Positions 8,927-18,008 of a DNA stretch of 64,000 nt are shown one piece after another; the first letter of the stretch is position 1, and every line of letters begins with the position of its first letter. The DNA comes from JALCLA01 sp965653565 (GTDB lineage Bacteria; Pseudomonadota; Gammaproteobacteria; Xanthomonadales; Xanthomonadaceae). The notes beneath the pieces are model-generated. The model was not told the DNA's origin, made no database searches, and saw nothing but the letters and a program-made list of their open reading frames with translations. The position numbers and the translations under genes are program-made. The stretch spans positions 190,750 to 254,749 of the forward strand of contig CBFHAI010000002.1 in NCBI GenBank assembly GCA_965653565.1, in the 5' to 3' direction.

Positions 8927-10423
8927 TCAGCGCATCGTCGGAATGACGAAGGCGTGTTCGGACACGGCGCCCTTCGGCCAGCGCTGCGTGATCGTCTTGG
9001 TGCGCGTGTAGAAGCGGATGCCGTCCTGGCCGTACTGGTTCAGATCGGCGAAGCCCGAACGCTTCCATCCGCCGAAGCTGTGGTAGGCCACCGGCACCGG
9101 AATCGGCACGTTGATGCCGACCATGCCGACTTCCACCTGATCGGCGAATTCGCGCGCGGCATCCCCGTTGCGCGTGAAAATCGCCACGCCGTTGCCGTAC
9201 TGATGCTGCGACGGCAGCGACAGCGCGTGTTCGAACGACTCGGCGCGCACGATCTGCAGCACCGGCCCGAAGATTTCTTCGCGATAACTCTGCATGTTCT
9301 CGCGCACGTGATCGAACAAAGTCGGGCCGAGGAAAAAGCCCTCTTCATGGCCGGCCACTGTCAAGCCGCGTCCGTCGACGACCAGTTCGGCGCCTTCGTC
9401 GACGCCCATGCGAATGTAGCTTTCGATCTTCGCGCGATGCGCCTGCGACACCACCGGCCCGTAGTGCACGCCGGTATCGGTCGACGCACCGACGCGCAGT
9501 TCGCCGATCGCGGCCACCAGCCGGCGGCGCAATTCCTCTGCGGTGGCCTTGCCCACCGGCACGATCACCGGCAGCGCCATGCAGCGCTCGCCGGCCGAAC
9601 CGTAGGCGGCGCCGATGATGTCGGACACGGCGTGATCGAGGTCGGCATCGGGCAGCACGATGCCGTGGTTCTTGGCACCGCCCATCGCCTGCACGCGCTT
9701 GCCGTGCGCGGCGCCTTTCGCGTAAACCCTCTGCGCGATATCCGAGGAACCTACGAAGCTGACGGCGCGGATCGACGGATGTTCGAGGATCGCATCGACC
9801 ACCAGCTTGTCGCCCTGCACCACGTTCAGCACACCCGGCGGCAGGCCGGCCTCGATCATCAGTTCGGCCAGCCGCACCGGCACCGACGGATCGCGTTCCG
9901 ACGGTTTGAGGATGAAGGCATTGCCGCTGGCGATCGCCGGGCCGAACATCCACATCGGAATCATCGCGGGAAAATTGAACGGCGTGATGCCGGCGACCAC
10001 GCCGAGCGGCTGGCGCGCCGAGTACACATCGATGCCGGGGCCGGCGCCCTGCGTGTACTCACCCTTCATCAGATGCGGGATGCCGCAGCAGAATTCGATC
10101 ACTTCGAGGCCGCGTTGGATATCGCCGCGGCTGTCGGCCAGCACCTTGCCGTGTTCGCTCGACAGCAGGTGCGCGAGTTCGTCCATGTGCACGTCGAGCA
10201 GATGCTTGAATTGCGCCATCACGCGCGCACGGCGTTGCGGATTGACGCGTGCCCAGTCGCGTTGCGCGATCAGCGCGCTTTGCACGGCCGCGTCGAGCTC
10301 TTCGGCGCTGCCGAGCGCAACCTGCGCCTGCACCTTGCCGGTGTTCGGATCGAACACGTCGCCGCTGCGTTGCGATGTGCCCGCGACGATGCGTCCGTCG
10401 ATGAAATGTTCGATGCGGCGCAT
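8927..10423 (-). CDS. iolA: CoA-acylating methylmalonate-semialdehyde dehydrogenase
   Basis: 498 residues, the usual MMSDH length. Aldehyde dehydrogenase fold with NAD-binding ITPFNFPAMIPMWMF (146-160) and catalytic Cys281 in GSAGERCMALPV. The usual general-base Glu region reads GGAKNHGIV (Asn252), the hallmark of the CoA-dependent branch. It converts malonate semialdehyde (and methylmalonate semialdehyde) plus CoA and NAD+ to acetyl-CoA (propionyl-CoA) and CO2, the last step of inositol breakdown. One base separates its ATG from the iolB stop. The same enzyme also serves valine degradation (mmsA), but the operon makes the iol role clear. Confidence 0.95.
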   Translation of the reverse strand: MRRIEHFIDGRIVAGTSQRSGDVFDPNTGKVQAQVALGSAEELDAAVQSALIAQRDWARVNPQRRARVMAQFKHLLDVHMDELAHLLSSEHGKVLADSRGDIQRGLEVIEFCCGIPHLMKGEYTQGAGPGIDVYSARQPLGVVAGITPFNFPAMIPMWMFGPAIASGNAFILKPSERDPSVPVRLAELMIEAGLPPGVLNVVQGDKLVVDAILEHPSIRAVSFVGSSDIAQRVYAKGAAHGKRVQAMGGAKNHGIVLPDADLDHAVSDIIGAAYGSAGERCMALPVIVPVGKATAEELRRRLVAAIGELRVGASTDTGVHYGPVVSQAHRAKIESYIRMGVDEGAELVVDGRGLTVAGHEEGFFLGPTLFDHVRENMQSYREEIFGPVLQIVRAESFEHALSLPSQHQYGNGVAIFTRNGDAAREFADQVEVGMVGINVPIPVPVAYHSFGGWKRSGFADLNQYGQDGIRFYTRTKTITQRWPKGAVSEHAFVIPTMR

Positions 10424-10424
10424 G

Positions 10425-11237
10425 TCAGGCCTTCGGTTGGCGCACGATCCAGTCGTGCTGCGGATCGTTGCGGAAAATCCATTGGCGCGACGGGCCGGCC
10501 ATCACGTTGAGGTAATACAGGTCGTAGCCATGCGGCGCGCCCACCGGGTGATAGCCGCGCGGCACCAGCACCACGTCGCCGTCTTCCACGCAGACGGTTT
10601 CGTCGAGCGTGCGATCGTCGGTGTAGACGCGCTGGAACGCGAAGCCCTGCGACGGATTGAGGCGATGGTAGTAGGTTTCTTCGAGCGCGGTCTCCTGCTC
10701 GGGCGTCGAGGTATCGTGCTTGTGCGGCGGATAACTCGACCAGTGGCCGCCGGGCGTGATCACTTCGACGACGAGCAGGCTGTCGGCCGGTTTCGTCTGC
10801 GGCAGGATGTTGCGTACGTAGCGCGTATTGGTGCCGCTGCCGCGCGTTTCGACCGGCATTTCGTCCTCGCCGATCAGGCGCGCATCGCCCGCCGTTCGAC
10901 CCGGCGCGCTGCAGACCGCCAGTTCGACCGGGCCGCGCGCCGTCACCGAATACGCCGTTCCGGCCGGCACATAGATCGCGCCCGGCGGTTGCTCGTCGAA
11001 CGGGCTGCGGCGCGTGCCGACACCGGGGAAATGGATAGCGCCGGCGACGATATCCGCGGTGCCGCTGACGATCACCAGACAGGCTTCGCGGTCGCGCTCG
11101 CCGCCGGAATGCGATTCCCCGGTCGCAAGCCGCACCACGCGAAAGCCGACATGGCTCCAGCCGGCGCTCGCCGGCGTGACTTCGAGCACCGTGCCGGCAG
11201 CGTCGGGCGCATGCGGCCGGACGCGCAGCGTGCTCAC
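10425..11237 (-). CDS. iolB: 5-deoxy-glucuronate isomerase
   Basis: 270 residues, typical of IolB. The bicupin shows YPPHKHDTSTPEQETALEETYYH, here seen as YPPHKHDT with a following Glu and a later VPRGYHPVGAPHGYDLYYLN, supplying the metal-binding His/Glu set. It isomerises 5-deoxy-D-glucuronate to 5-dehydro-2-deoxy-D-gluconate between IolD and IolC. It starts with GTG at 11237, coupled to iolE by a GTGA overlap. Confidence 0.95.
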   Translation of the reverse strand: MSTLRVRPHAPDAAGTVLEVTPASAGWSHVGFRVVRLATGESHSGGERDREACLVIVSGTADIVAGAIHFPGVGTRRSPFDEQPPGAIYVPAGTAYSVTARGPVELAVCSAPGRTAGDARLIGEDEMPVETRGSGTNTRYVRNILPQTKPADSLLVVEVITPGGHWSSYPPHKHDTSTPEQETALEETYYHRLNPSQGFAFQRVYTDDRTLDETVCVEDGDVVLVPRGYHPVGAPHGYDLYYLNVMAGPSRQWIFRNDPQHDWIVRQPKA

Positions 11238-12124
11238 GCCAGCCCCGCCTTCGCGGCCTGCGTTTTCAAGGTGCGCAGGCCGATCTGCGCATAGCGTTTC
11301 GGATCGGCGAGCGCCGGATCCTGTTCGGCTTCGATCACGATCCAGCCGCTGTAACGCATATCGGCCAGCGCCTGCAGGATGCGCGCGTAATCGAGGCTGC
11401 CGTCGCCGGGCACGGTGAACATGCCGGCCAGCACGCCATCGAGGAAACTCTTGCCCGCCGCGCGCGCGGTGTTGAAGTTATCGCGCCGGATGTCCTTGCA
11501 ATGCACATGCGCGATGCGCTCGGGGAATTTGCGGATCACCAGCAGCGGATCGATGCCGCCGAGCGCCGCATGGCCGGTGTCGAGCGTCAGGCCGACCGCG
11601 CGTCCGGTGTGCTGCAAAAACGCGTCCAGATCGTGCAGCGATTCGACCACGGTGCCCAGATGATGGTGATAGGCGAAGCGCAGTCCCTGCCCCTGGATGT
11701 ACTCGGCGACTTCGGTCAGACGCGCGCCGAACTGCTCCCATTCGCGTATCTCCAGGCTCGGCGTATCGGTGAGCGATTTGCCGCGGTCGCCGTGCACCGC
11801 GTTCGAAGTTTCGGCGAATACGAACACCGTGCTGCCCATCGCCTTGAGCAAGGCCAGATGCGACTGCAGGGCGCCGATTTCCGCGCGCGCATCGCGCACC
11901 AGCAGCGAACCGCTGTACCAACCGCCGATCAGATCGAGCGCATAGCGCTGCAGCAGCGGCTTGAGTTGCGCCGCATCGCGCGGGAATTTGCCGCCCAGTT
12001 CGACGCCTTCGAAACCCAGGTCGCGGATGTCGGCGAGGATGCTTTCCAGCGGCGTGTCGCCGCCCAGTTCGGGCATGTCGTCGTTCGCCCACGCAATCGG
12101 GCTCACGCCGAAACGGATACTCAT
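11234..12124 (-). CDS. iolE: myo-Inosose-2 dehydratase
   Basis: 296 residues of the AP-endonuclease-2 TIM-barrel family. It begins MSIRFGVSPIAWANDDMPEL, the IolE signature, followed by GFEGVELGGKFP, FAYHHHLGTVVE, LTLDTGHAALGG and HVHCKDIR, which carry the metal ligands. It dehydrates 2-keto-myo-inositol to 3D-(3,5/4)-trihydroxycyclohexane-1,2-dione. The start is ATG 12124 because it forms ATGA with the iolD stop; a longer open frame upstream is only the iolD shadow. Confidence 0.96.
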   Translation of the reverse strand: MSIRFGVSPIAWANDDMPELGGDTPLESILADIRDLGFEGVELGGKFPRDAAQLKPLLQRYALDLIGGWYSGSLLVRDARAEIGALQSHLALLKAMGSTVFVFAETSNAVHGDRGKSLTDTPSLEIREWEQFGARLTEVAEYIQGQGLRFAYHHHLGTVVESLHDLDAFLQHTGRAVGLTLDTGHAALGGIDPLLVIRKFPERIAHVHCKDIRRDNFNTARAAGKSFLDGVLAGMFTVPGDGSLDYARILQALADMRYSGWIVIEAEQDPALADPKRYAQIGLRTLKTQAAKAGLA

Positions 12125-13965
12125 GATCGATCTCTCTTCTGGCGCACGCCGGCCTCGTAGGCCGCGCGTGCCGCGTTGACTTCGGGACGATCGGACACCG
12201 CCGGCACCGCAACGTCCCACCACCAGCCGCCGGCTTCGGTGGTGCGTCGCGGATCGGTGCGGATCACGATCACGGTGGTGCAGTTGGCAGTTCGTGCACG
12301 CGCGACGGCGCTTTCGAGTTCGCCGAGCGTGACGACCTGTTCCGCCAATGCGCCGAGGCTGCGCGCATGCGCGGCGAAATCGATTTCCGGCAAGGTCACA
12401 TGACTCGCGTCGTCGAGCAGATTGTTGAAACCGGCGCCGCCGGTGGCGCGCTGCAGCCGGTCGATGCAGCCGAAGCCGCGGTTGTCGAGCAGCACGACGA
12501 TGAGCTTCAGGCCGAGCATCACCGACGTCGCCAGCTCCGAATTCATCATCAGATAACTGCCGTCGCCGACCATCACGACGACGTCGCGATCGGGCGCGGC
12601 GAATTTCACGCCGAGCCCGCCGGCGATTTCGTAGCCCATGCACGAATAGCCGTATTCGACGTGATAACCGTCCGATCGCACCGGCCGCCACAGCTTGTGC
12701 AACTCGCCGGGCAGGCCGCCGGCCGCGCACACGACGATGGCGTTTTCACCGACCGTGCGCTGCACGGCGCCGATCACCTGCGCGTCGCTCGGGATCGTGG
12801 TCGATGCCGCGCCCGCCATCGCCGCATCGGCCGCGGCGAGCCAGACCTTTTTCGCGGCGCGGTCGGCTTCGGCGACGCCGGCATCGACGCGCCAACCGGC
12901 CAACGCCGCTTCGAGTTTTTCCAGCACGTCGAACGCATCGCCGCCGATAGGCGTGGCACCGTGTTTTACGGCATCGAACGGCTGCACGTTGACCTGGAAC
13001 AGGCGGGCCTGCGCAAACAAGGTGCGCGAGCCGGTGGTGAAATCCTGCAACCGCGAGCCGAACGCCACGATCACATCGGCCTCGCTCGCCGCCGCATTCG
13101 CCGCGCTGGTGCCGGTGACACCGATCGCACCGAGCGATTGCGGGTGGTCCCATGGCAAGGCGCCCATGCCCGCCTGCGTCTGTGCCGCGCTCAACCCCGT
13201 CTGCGCCGTGACGCGCGCCAATGCTTCGGCCGCATCCGCATACAGCACGCCGCCACCGGCGATCAACAGCGGGCGGCGTGCGCTGCGCAAAGCACTGGCG
13301 AGCGTTTCGATGTCGGCGGCGTCGGCCGCGACGCGCGGCGTCTCCCACAGGCGTCGCGCGAAAAACCCTTCGGGATAATCGTAAGCCTCGGCTTGCACGT
13401 CCTGGCAGAACGCCAGCGTCGCCGGGCCGCAGGTGGCGGCATCGAGCATCGTCGACAACGCCGCGGGCAACGACTCGATCACCTGCTCCGGCCGCACGAT
13501 GCGATCGAAATAGCGCGACACCGGCCGGAAGCAATCGTTGGCCGTGACACCGGCGTCGCTGAAATCCTCGATCTGCTGCAACACCGGATCGGGACGCCCG
13601 CTCGCATAGACGTCGCCCGGCAGCAACAGCACCGGCAGCCGATTGACGTGCGCGAGCGCCGCGGCCGTCACCATATTCGTTGCGCCCGGCCCGATCGACG
13701 TCGTGCAGACCATCGCGCGACGCCGCCGCATCTGCTTGGCGTAGGCGATCGCCGCGTGCGCCATGCCCTGCTCGTTGTGCGCGCGCCAGGTCGGCAGCAG
13801 ATCGCGCGCGGCGTACAGCGCTTCGCCCAGTCCCGCCACGTTGCCATGGCCGAAAATCGCCCAAACCCCGGCGAAATACGGCACCTCCGTGCCATCGACG
13901 CGAACGTGTTGCGCGGCCAGCCAACGCACGGTCGCCTGCGCCGCCGTCAATCGCACGGTGCGCAT
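12121..13965 (-). CDS. iolD: Trihydroxycyclohexane-1,2-dione hydrolase (ThDP enzyme)
   Basis: 614 residues, matching IolD. Three-domain thiamine-diphosphate enzyme: N-terminal pyrimidine-binding domain (VPYFAGVWAIFGHGNVAGLG), central Rossmann domain, and C-terminal pyrophosphate domain with the GDGS motif at 467-470 and the paired Asp494-Asn495. It opens the ring of trihydroxycyclohexanedione to 5-deoxy-glucuronate. Start ATG 13965 lies 2 bp after the iolC stop; the earlier in-frame extension overlaps iolC and lacks family similarity. Confidence 0.96.
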   Translation of the reverse strand: MRTVRLTAAQATVRWLAAQHVRVDGTEVPYFAGVWAIFGHGNVAGLGEALYAARDLLPTWRAHNEQGMAHAAIAYAKQMRRRRAMVCTTSIGPGATNMVTAAALAHVNRLPVLLLPGDVYASGRPDPVLQQIEDFSDAGVTANDCFRPVSRYFDRIVRPEQVIESLPAALSTMLDAATCGPATLAFCQDVQAEAYDYPEGFFARRLWETPRVAADAADIETLASALRSARRPLLIAGGGVLYADAAEALARVTAQTGLSAAQTQAGMGALPWDHPQSLGAIGVTGTSAANAAASEADVIVAFGSRLQDFTTGSRTLFAQARLFQVNVQPFDAVKHGATPIGGDAFDVLEKLEAALAGWRVDAGVAEADRAAKKVWLAAADAAMAGAASTTIPSDAQVIGAVQRTVGENAIVVCAAGGLPGELHKLWRPVRSDGYHVEYGYSCMGYEIAGGLGVKFAAPDRDVVVMVGDGSYLMMNSELATSVMLGLKLIVVLLDNRGFGCIDRLQRATGGAGFNNLLDDASHVTLPEIDFAAHARSLGALAEQVVTLGELESAVARARTANCTTVIVIRTDPRRTTEAGGWWWDVAVPAVSDRPEVNAARAAYEAGVRQKRDRS

Positions 13966-13967
13966 CG

Positions 13968-15899
13968 TCAGACCGCCTCGCGCCGCAGCGCGGCATGGCG
14001 CGCTGCGCGCCACGCATCGACCAGCACCTTGAAGCGCGACGCCAGCAGCTGCACCGCGGTCGCATCGTCGATACGGCCGGCCAGCCAGGCTTCCGCGGGC
14101 TCGGCGAAAATCGTGCGGCCGACGGCGAAACCTTTCACGACGGAATTGCCCGCCGCCGCCTGGAAACTCGCGATCAACTCGGACTCCGGCGCAGAAAGCC
14201 CGAGCAGCAGCACGCCGCGGCAACGCGGATCGTTGGTTTCGATCACGCGCTGGATTGTCGCCCAGGTACTCGCATCATCGGCCGGTTCGAGCTTCCACCA
14301 GTCGGGTTTCAGGCCGATATCGTAGAAGCGCTGCATCACGCGCGACACCGTGCTGTCGTCCACCGGCAACTCGCGTGCAGCAATGATCTCGATCAGCAAT
14401 TCATGCCGGGTCCGGCGCGCCGCATCCTGCAGGCGAAGCAGCTGGCGTTCCTGGCGCGCACGCAATTGCGCGCCATCGTCCGGGTGATAGAACACCAGGC
14501 ATTTGACGACGTGATTCACCGGCCACTGCAGCAATTCGGTCGCCACATCGGCGGCGCCTTCGAATTGCACCGGGCACGAGCCAGGGATTTCGATCGGGCG
14601 GCCGATCCAGTACGGACGATCGGCGGCGGCTTCGAGACCGCGCATGCCGTAGCGTCCATCGAGCAACAGCCCGAAGCGCGCATCGCCGTGCGCCAGCCTG
14701 TCGACCGCCTGCAGCGCCAGCGCCTTGAAGTCGTTGACGCGCGCGAGGTCGGCGCCGGTCTGCGCGCACAAGGCTTCGAACTGGCTGCGATGGTCCATCG
14801 CCAGCACGGTGAGATCGTCCCAGGTGCCACGCCGCGTCGTCGCCCAATGCGTGTGTTCGAGCGCGGCGTCGTCGCGCAACCGGTGCGGATACGATGGCGA
14901 TGCGAGGAATTGCTGCAACTCGGCCCAGGTCGGCATCGCCGGCGAGCAGCCGTGGCGCGACACCACGATGGCGCCGCAGGCGTTGGCGAAATCGCAGCAG
15001 GTCTGCAGTGATTCCCCGCGCAGCCAACCGCGCAGGAAACCGGCCATGAAGGCGTCGCCGGCGCCAAGCACGTTGAACACTTCGACCGCGAAGCCGCGGC
15101 CCACGATGCCCTCGTCGAGCGAGGCCGGGATCTTCCCGGGAAACGCGCTGCATCCCTGTGCGCCGCGCTTGCACACCAGCAAGGCGTCGGTCTTCTGGCG
15201 GATCGCGCGCAACGCGGCAATGCTGTCGGTGACGCCGCCGAGAATATGGATTTCCTCCTCGGTGCCGACGATCAGATCGCACAGCGGCAGCACCTGCTGC
15301 AGGCGCGCCGTCACCTCGGCATGCGCGACGAAACGGTTCTCGCCGTCGGCCTTGCCGGTGAGGCCCCACAGCACCGGCCGATAGTCGATATCGAACACCA
15401 CGCGGCCGCCACCGGCGCGCACCAGTTCGCAGGCGCGCACCGAAGCGTCGAACACATTCGGCCGCGACAGATGGGTGCCGTTGATCAGCACCGAGCGCGC
15501 GCGACCGAATCGCAGCGCGTCGATGTCGGCGACCTGCAGCGCCATGTCGGCGCAATTCTCGCGGTAGAAGATCAGCGGAAAGGTCTGTGGATCGCGGATA
15601 CCGAGAAAGACCAGCGCCGTCAGGCGCTCGGCATCGGTCGCGACGCTGTCGACATCGACGCCTTCGCGCCGCAGCTGCTCGCGGATGTAGCGGCCGAAGT
15701 GATCGTCGCCGACGCGCGTGGCGAGGCCGGCGCGCAGGCCGAGGCGAGCCGCGCCGATCGCCGTGTTGGTCGGGCTGCCGCCGACGTACTTGGCGAAGCT
15801 GAGCATGTCCTCCAGCCGGCCGCCCACCTGTTCGCCATACAGATCGATGCAGGATCGACCGATGGCGATGACTTCGAGCGGATGCGGGGTAGCCCCCAT
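13968..15899 (-). CDS. iolC: IolC kinase fused to DUF2090 aldolase-like domain
   Basis: 643 residues. Residues 1 to about 325 are a PfkB/ribokinase-type sugar kinase (IGRSCIDLYGEQ, GGSPTNTAIGAARLG, FNVLGAGDAFMAGFLRGWL; catalytic Asp282 in GAGD). About 335-640 is a DUF2090 domain (VLAMDHRSQFEAL, FGLLLDGRYGMRGLE, WKLEP, GVLLLGLSAPESEL), which has an aldolase-class TIM-barrel look. In many proteobacteria this fusion replaces separate iolC and iolJ: the kinase makes 5-dehydro-2-deoxygluconate 6-phosphate and the second domain is thought to cleave it to malonate semialdehyde and DHAP. AAAGGA sits 9 bp before ATG 15899. First gene of the eight-gene operon. Confidence 0.93.
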   Translation of the reverse strand: MGATPHPLEVIAIGRSCIDLYGEQVGGRLEDMLSFAKYVGGSPTNTAIGAARLGLRAGLATRVGDDHFGRYIREQLRREGVDVDSVATDAERLTALVFLGIRDPQTFPLIFYRENCADMALQVADIDALRFGRARSVLINGTHLSRPNVFDASVRACELVRAGGGRVVFDIDYRPVLWGLTGKADGENRFVAHAEVTARLQQVLPLCDLIVGTEEEIHILGGVTDSIAALRAIRQKTDALLVCKRGAQGCSAFPGKIPASLDEGIVGRGFAVEVFNVLGAGDAFMAGFLRGWLRGESLQTCCDFANACGAIVVSRHGCSPAMPTWAELQQFLASPSYPHRLRDDAALEHTHWATTRRGTWDDLTVLAMDHRSQFEALCAQTGADLARVNDFKALALQAVDRLAHGDARFGLLLDGRYGMRGLEAAADRPYWIGRPIEIPGSCPVQFEGAADVATELLQWPVNHVVKCLVFYHPDDGAQLRARQERQLLRLQDAARRTRHELLIEIIAARELPVDDSTVSRVMQRFYDIGLKPDWWKLEPADDASTWATIQRVIETNDPRCRGVLLLGLSAPESELIASFQAAAGNSVVKGFAVGRTIFAEPAEAWLAGRIDDATAVQLLASRFKVLVDAWRAARHAALRREAV

Positions 15900-15946
15900 G
15901 CGGGCGTCCTTTGGAACGCGGGACGCTATCGCCCCGCCGTGTGTAA

Positions 15947-15975
15947 AAAATATTCCATTACTTGAAATTTAGCAA
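15947..15975 (-). promoter_or_regulatory. Predicted promoter of the iolC operon
   Basis: On the minus strand, TTGCTA (15975-15970) and TATTTT (15952-15947) are separated by 17 bp and would start transcription about 40 bp before the iolC ATG. The spacer contains the operator-like word listed separately. Read by eye; no transcript evidence. Confidence 0.5.
15952..15968. promoter_or_regulatory. Operator-like word shared by both iol promoters (copy 1)
   Basis: ATTCCATTACTTGAAAT lies inside the predicted -35/-10 spacer of iolC. It resembles the perfect palindrome at 16942-16959 (ATTCTATTACATTAGAAT), differing by one base on the left and one missing base in the middle. Placement over the promoter fits a repressor site, presumably for the adjacent RpiR-type regulator. 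Confidence 0.5.
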
Positions 15976-15994
15976 CAACCATTTCATTCCGCCG

Positions 15995-16861
15995 TCAGCG
16001 GCCCTGCGCGGAGGCGTTGCGGCGCGGCTTGCTGGCGGCCAGCGCGTACGAGATCACCAGCGACTGCGCCAGGCACATCGAGGCCGACAGCGAGCGGAAT
16101 TTGTGGATCTCGGCTTCGCGCACCTGTAGCACCTGCGTCGCGGGCTTGGCGACCGGGCTCACCAGGCTGTCGCTGATCGACAGCACCTTGCAGCGCTTGT
16201 CGACGGCGCTGTCGATCAGGTGCACGGCTTCTTCGGCGTACGGGTGATAGCTCACCGCGATCAGCAGATCGTCCTTGCCGATCGCATGCGCCTGCTGCCG
16301 CATCATGCCGCCGACGCCATCGATGAAGACGGTTTTCTTGTCGACCTGATGCAGCGAATAGGCCAGATACGCAGCGACCGGAAACGAGCGCCGAAAGCCG
16401 GCCACGTACACGGTATCGGCCTGTGAAATCAGCTTCACCGCATTCGTAAGCGCCTTCGGATCGATCGCCTCGCGCAGGTTGGTGAGCGCGAGCAGATTGC
16501 CTTCGACGAATTCGCCGAGCACCTGCGACGGATCGTTGGCGGCGCGGCCTTCCACGCTGCGATTGAACTCGCGCACGCGCTCGCTGTAATCGAGCGAGGT
16601 GCCGCGCGCCAGCAGGCCGTCGCGGAACAGGCGCTGCATCTGGGTCGCGCCATCGAAGCCGAACGATTTGGCGAAGCGTACGATCGCCGACGGCTGCACG
16701 CCGCAGCGCTCGGACAGCACCGCCAGGGTTTCGAGCGCGACCGCGTTCGGCTCGTCGAGCACATAGCGCGCGATCTGCTTGAGCCGTTTGCTCATCGTGC
16801 CGTGGCGCTTGAGGATCTGGTTGCGCAGTTCCTCGGCGGTGGTCGGCGTTTTCTCGGCCAC
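15995..16861 (-). CDS. iolR: RpiR/MurR-family regulator of inositol catabolism
   Basis: 288 residues. Residues about 15-90 form an RpiR-type HTH (KRLKQIARYVLDEPNAV, QPSAIVRFAKSFGFDG), and about 120-270 a SIS sugar-isomerase-fold sensor domain (VYVAGFRRSFPVAAYLAY, DLLIAVSYHPYAEEAVHLID). RpiR-type IolR repressors control iol genes in rhizobia and enterics. It starts at GTG 16861, supported by AGGAGA 8 bp upstream; the longer open frame runs back through the intergenic control region. It sits between the iolC operon and the divergent iolG genes, the expected place for their repressor. Inducer likely an inositol intermediate, from the family. Confidence 0.87.
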   Translation of the reverse strand: MAEKTPTTAEELRNQILKRHGTMSKRLKQIARYVLDEPNAVALETLAVLSERCGVQPSAIVRFAKSFGFDGATQMQRLFRDGLLARGTSLDYSERVREFNRSVEGRAANDPSQVLGEFVEGNLLALTNLREAIDPKALTNAVKLISQADTVYVAGFRRSFPVAAYLAYSLHQVDKKTVFIDGVGGMMRQQAHAIGKDDLLIAVSYHPYAEEAVHLIDSAVDKRCKVLSISDSLVSPVAKPATQVLQVREAEIHKFRSLSASMCLAQSLVISYALAASKPRRNASAQGR

Positions 16862-16941
16862 GGGCCGTCTCCTGATGGTTGTCGGATGCCTGAGGGTCGA
16901 CCGGACCGGCGCTCGCTGGAACGCCGGGCTGGTCTTTGGAA

Positions 16942-16959
16942 ATTCTATTACATTAGAAT
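16942..16959. promoter_or_regulatory. Operator-like palindrome between iolR and iolG
   Basis: ATTCTA-TTACAT-TAGAAT is a perfect 6-bp inverted repeat with a 6-bp spacer in the 148-bp gap between two divergent genes. Each arm also offers a -10-like TAGAAT, one per strand, so a protein bound here would block both promoters. Confidence 0.55.
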
Positions 16960-16961
16960 GT

Positions 16962-16975
16962 GGAAAATCATTTCC
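16962..16975. promoter_or_regulatory. GGAA-N6-TTCC site, candidate IolR operator
   Basis: GGAAAATCATTTCC has the form GGAA-N6-TTCC, which I recall as the recognition pattern proposed for RpiR-type IolR of rhizobia. It lies 3 bp from the palindrome at 16942-16959 and 35 bp before the iolG start. Confidence 0.5.
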
Positions 16976-17009
16976 AATCCGGCCCTCCCGGATTGTCGGG
17001 GAGCCTACC

Positions 17010-18008
17010 TTGGATCGAATCGACGTGGCGCTGATCGGCGCCGGCCGCATGGGGCAAGTCCATGGCCGCAATGCAGCGCGCCATCCGGCGCTGCGGCTGC
17101 GGCACGTGGTGGACCCGCGGCCCGCCGCCGCCGAGGTGGCGGCAGCGCTCGACGCCGACGTCGCACCACTGCAGCAGGTGCTCGACGATCCGACGATCGG
17201 CGCGGTGCTGATCTGCAGCACCACCGACCTGCACTTGACGCATGCGATCGCCGCCGTCCAGGCCGGCAAGGCGATCTTCTGCGAGAAGCCGGTCGATCTG
17301 GACCTGGCGAAGGCGCGCGCCGCGCAACCGATGTTCGCCGGCGCGCGCTTCGTGCTCGGCTTCAATCGCCGCTTCGATCCGCACTACATGGCGCTCAAGG
17401 CGAAAGTCGACGCCGGTGTCATCGGCCGGCTCGAAACGCTGCACCTGATCAATCACGATCCCGCCGCGCCGCCGCCCGGTTTCATTCCAACCAGTGGCGG
17501 CCTGTTCCGCGATTTCACCATCCACGATCTCGATCTGGCGCGCTGGATTTTCGGCGAAGAACCGGCGTCCGTGTTCGCTGCCGCCAGTTGTCTGGTCGAT
17601 CCTGAAATCGGCCGTCAGGGCGATGTCGACACCGCGCGCGTGGTGCTGACCACGCCAACGGGCCGCCTCGGCGTGGTCTCCAACACGCGGCGCAGCGCCT
17701 ACGGCTATGACCAGCGCATCGAAGCCTACGGCGCACAAGGCCTGGCAACCGCGGGCAATGTCGCGCGCGACACCGTGCAGATGCTCACCGAAAACGGCCA
17801 GAGTGCGGCGCCGATCGAAGGCGGCTTCGCCGCTCGCTACGTCGATGCCTATCGCGTGCAGCTCGAACATTTCATCGACGTGGCGCAAGGACGCGTCGCC
17901 TCGCGCGCGACCTTCGCCGACGGCGTCGCCGCCCTCGCCCTGGCCGACGCCTGCGACCGCTCGGCGCGCGCAGGCCGGGTCATCCGATTCGAAGGAGCTG
18001 TCTCGTGA
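17010..18008 (+). CDS. iolG: myo-Inositol 2-dehydrogenase (Gfo/Idh/MocA family)
   Basis: 332 residues. Rossmann GAGRMG motif at the N-terminus, EKPVD with catalytic Lys93, and RDFTIHDLD with Asp168 and His172, the Lys-Asp-His set of inositol dehydrogenases. It oxidises myo-inositol to 2-keto-myo-inositol with NAD+, the first catabolic step. The best start is TTG 17010, because GGGGAG lies 7 bp upstream; the GTG at 17025 is an alternative that would shorten the N-terminus by five residues. Divergent from iolR with the shared operator region between; GTGA overlap with a paralogue downstream. Confidence 0.9.
   Translation: MDRIDVALIGAGRMGQVHGRNAARHPALRLRHVVDPRPAAAEVAAALDADVAPLQQVLDDPTIGAVLICSTTDLHLTHAIAAVQAGKAIFCEKPVDLDLAKARAAQPMFAGARFVLGFNRRFDPHYMALKAKVDAGVIGRLETLHLINHDPAAPPPGFIPTSGGLFRDFTIHDLDLARWIFGEEPASVFAAASCLVDPEIGRQGDVDTARVVLTTPTGRLGVVSNTRRSAYGYDQRIEAYGAQGLATAGNVARDTVQMLTENGQSAAPIEGGFAARYVDAYRVQLEHFIDVAQGRVASRATFADGVAALALADACDRSARAGRVIRFEGAVS

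Noticed and set aside
13965..14223. N-terminal extension of iolD
   Set aside because: It would overlap iolC by about 250 bp and lacks similarity; ATG 13965 matches the family start.
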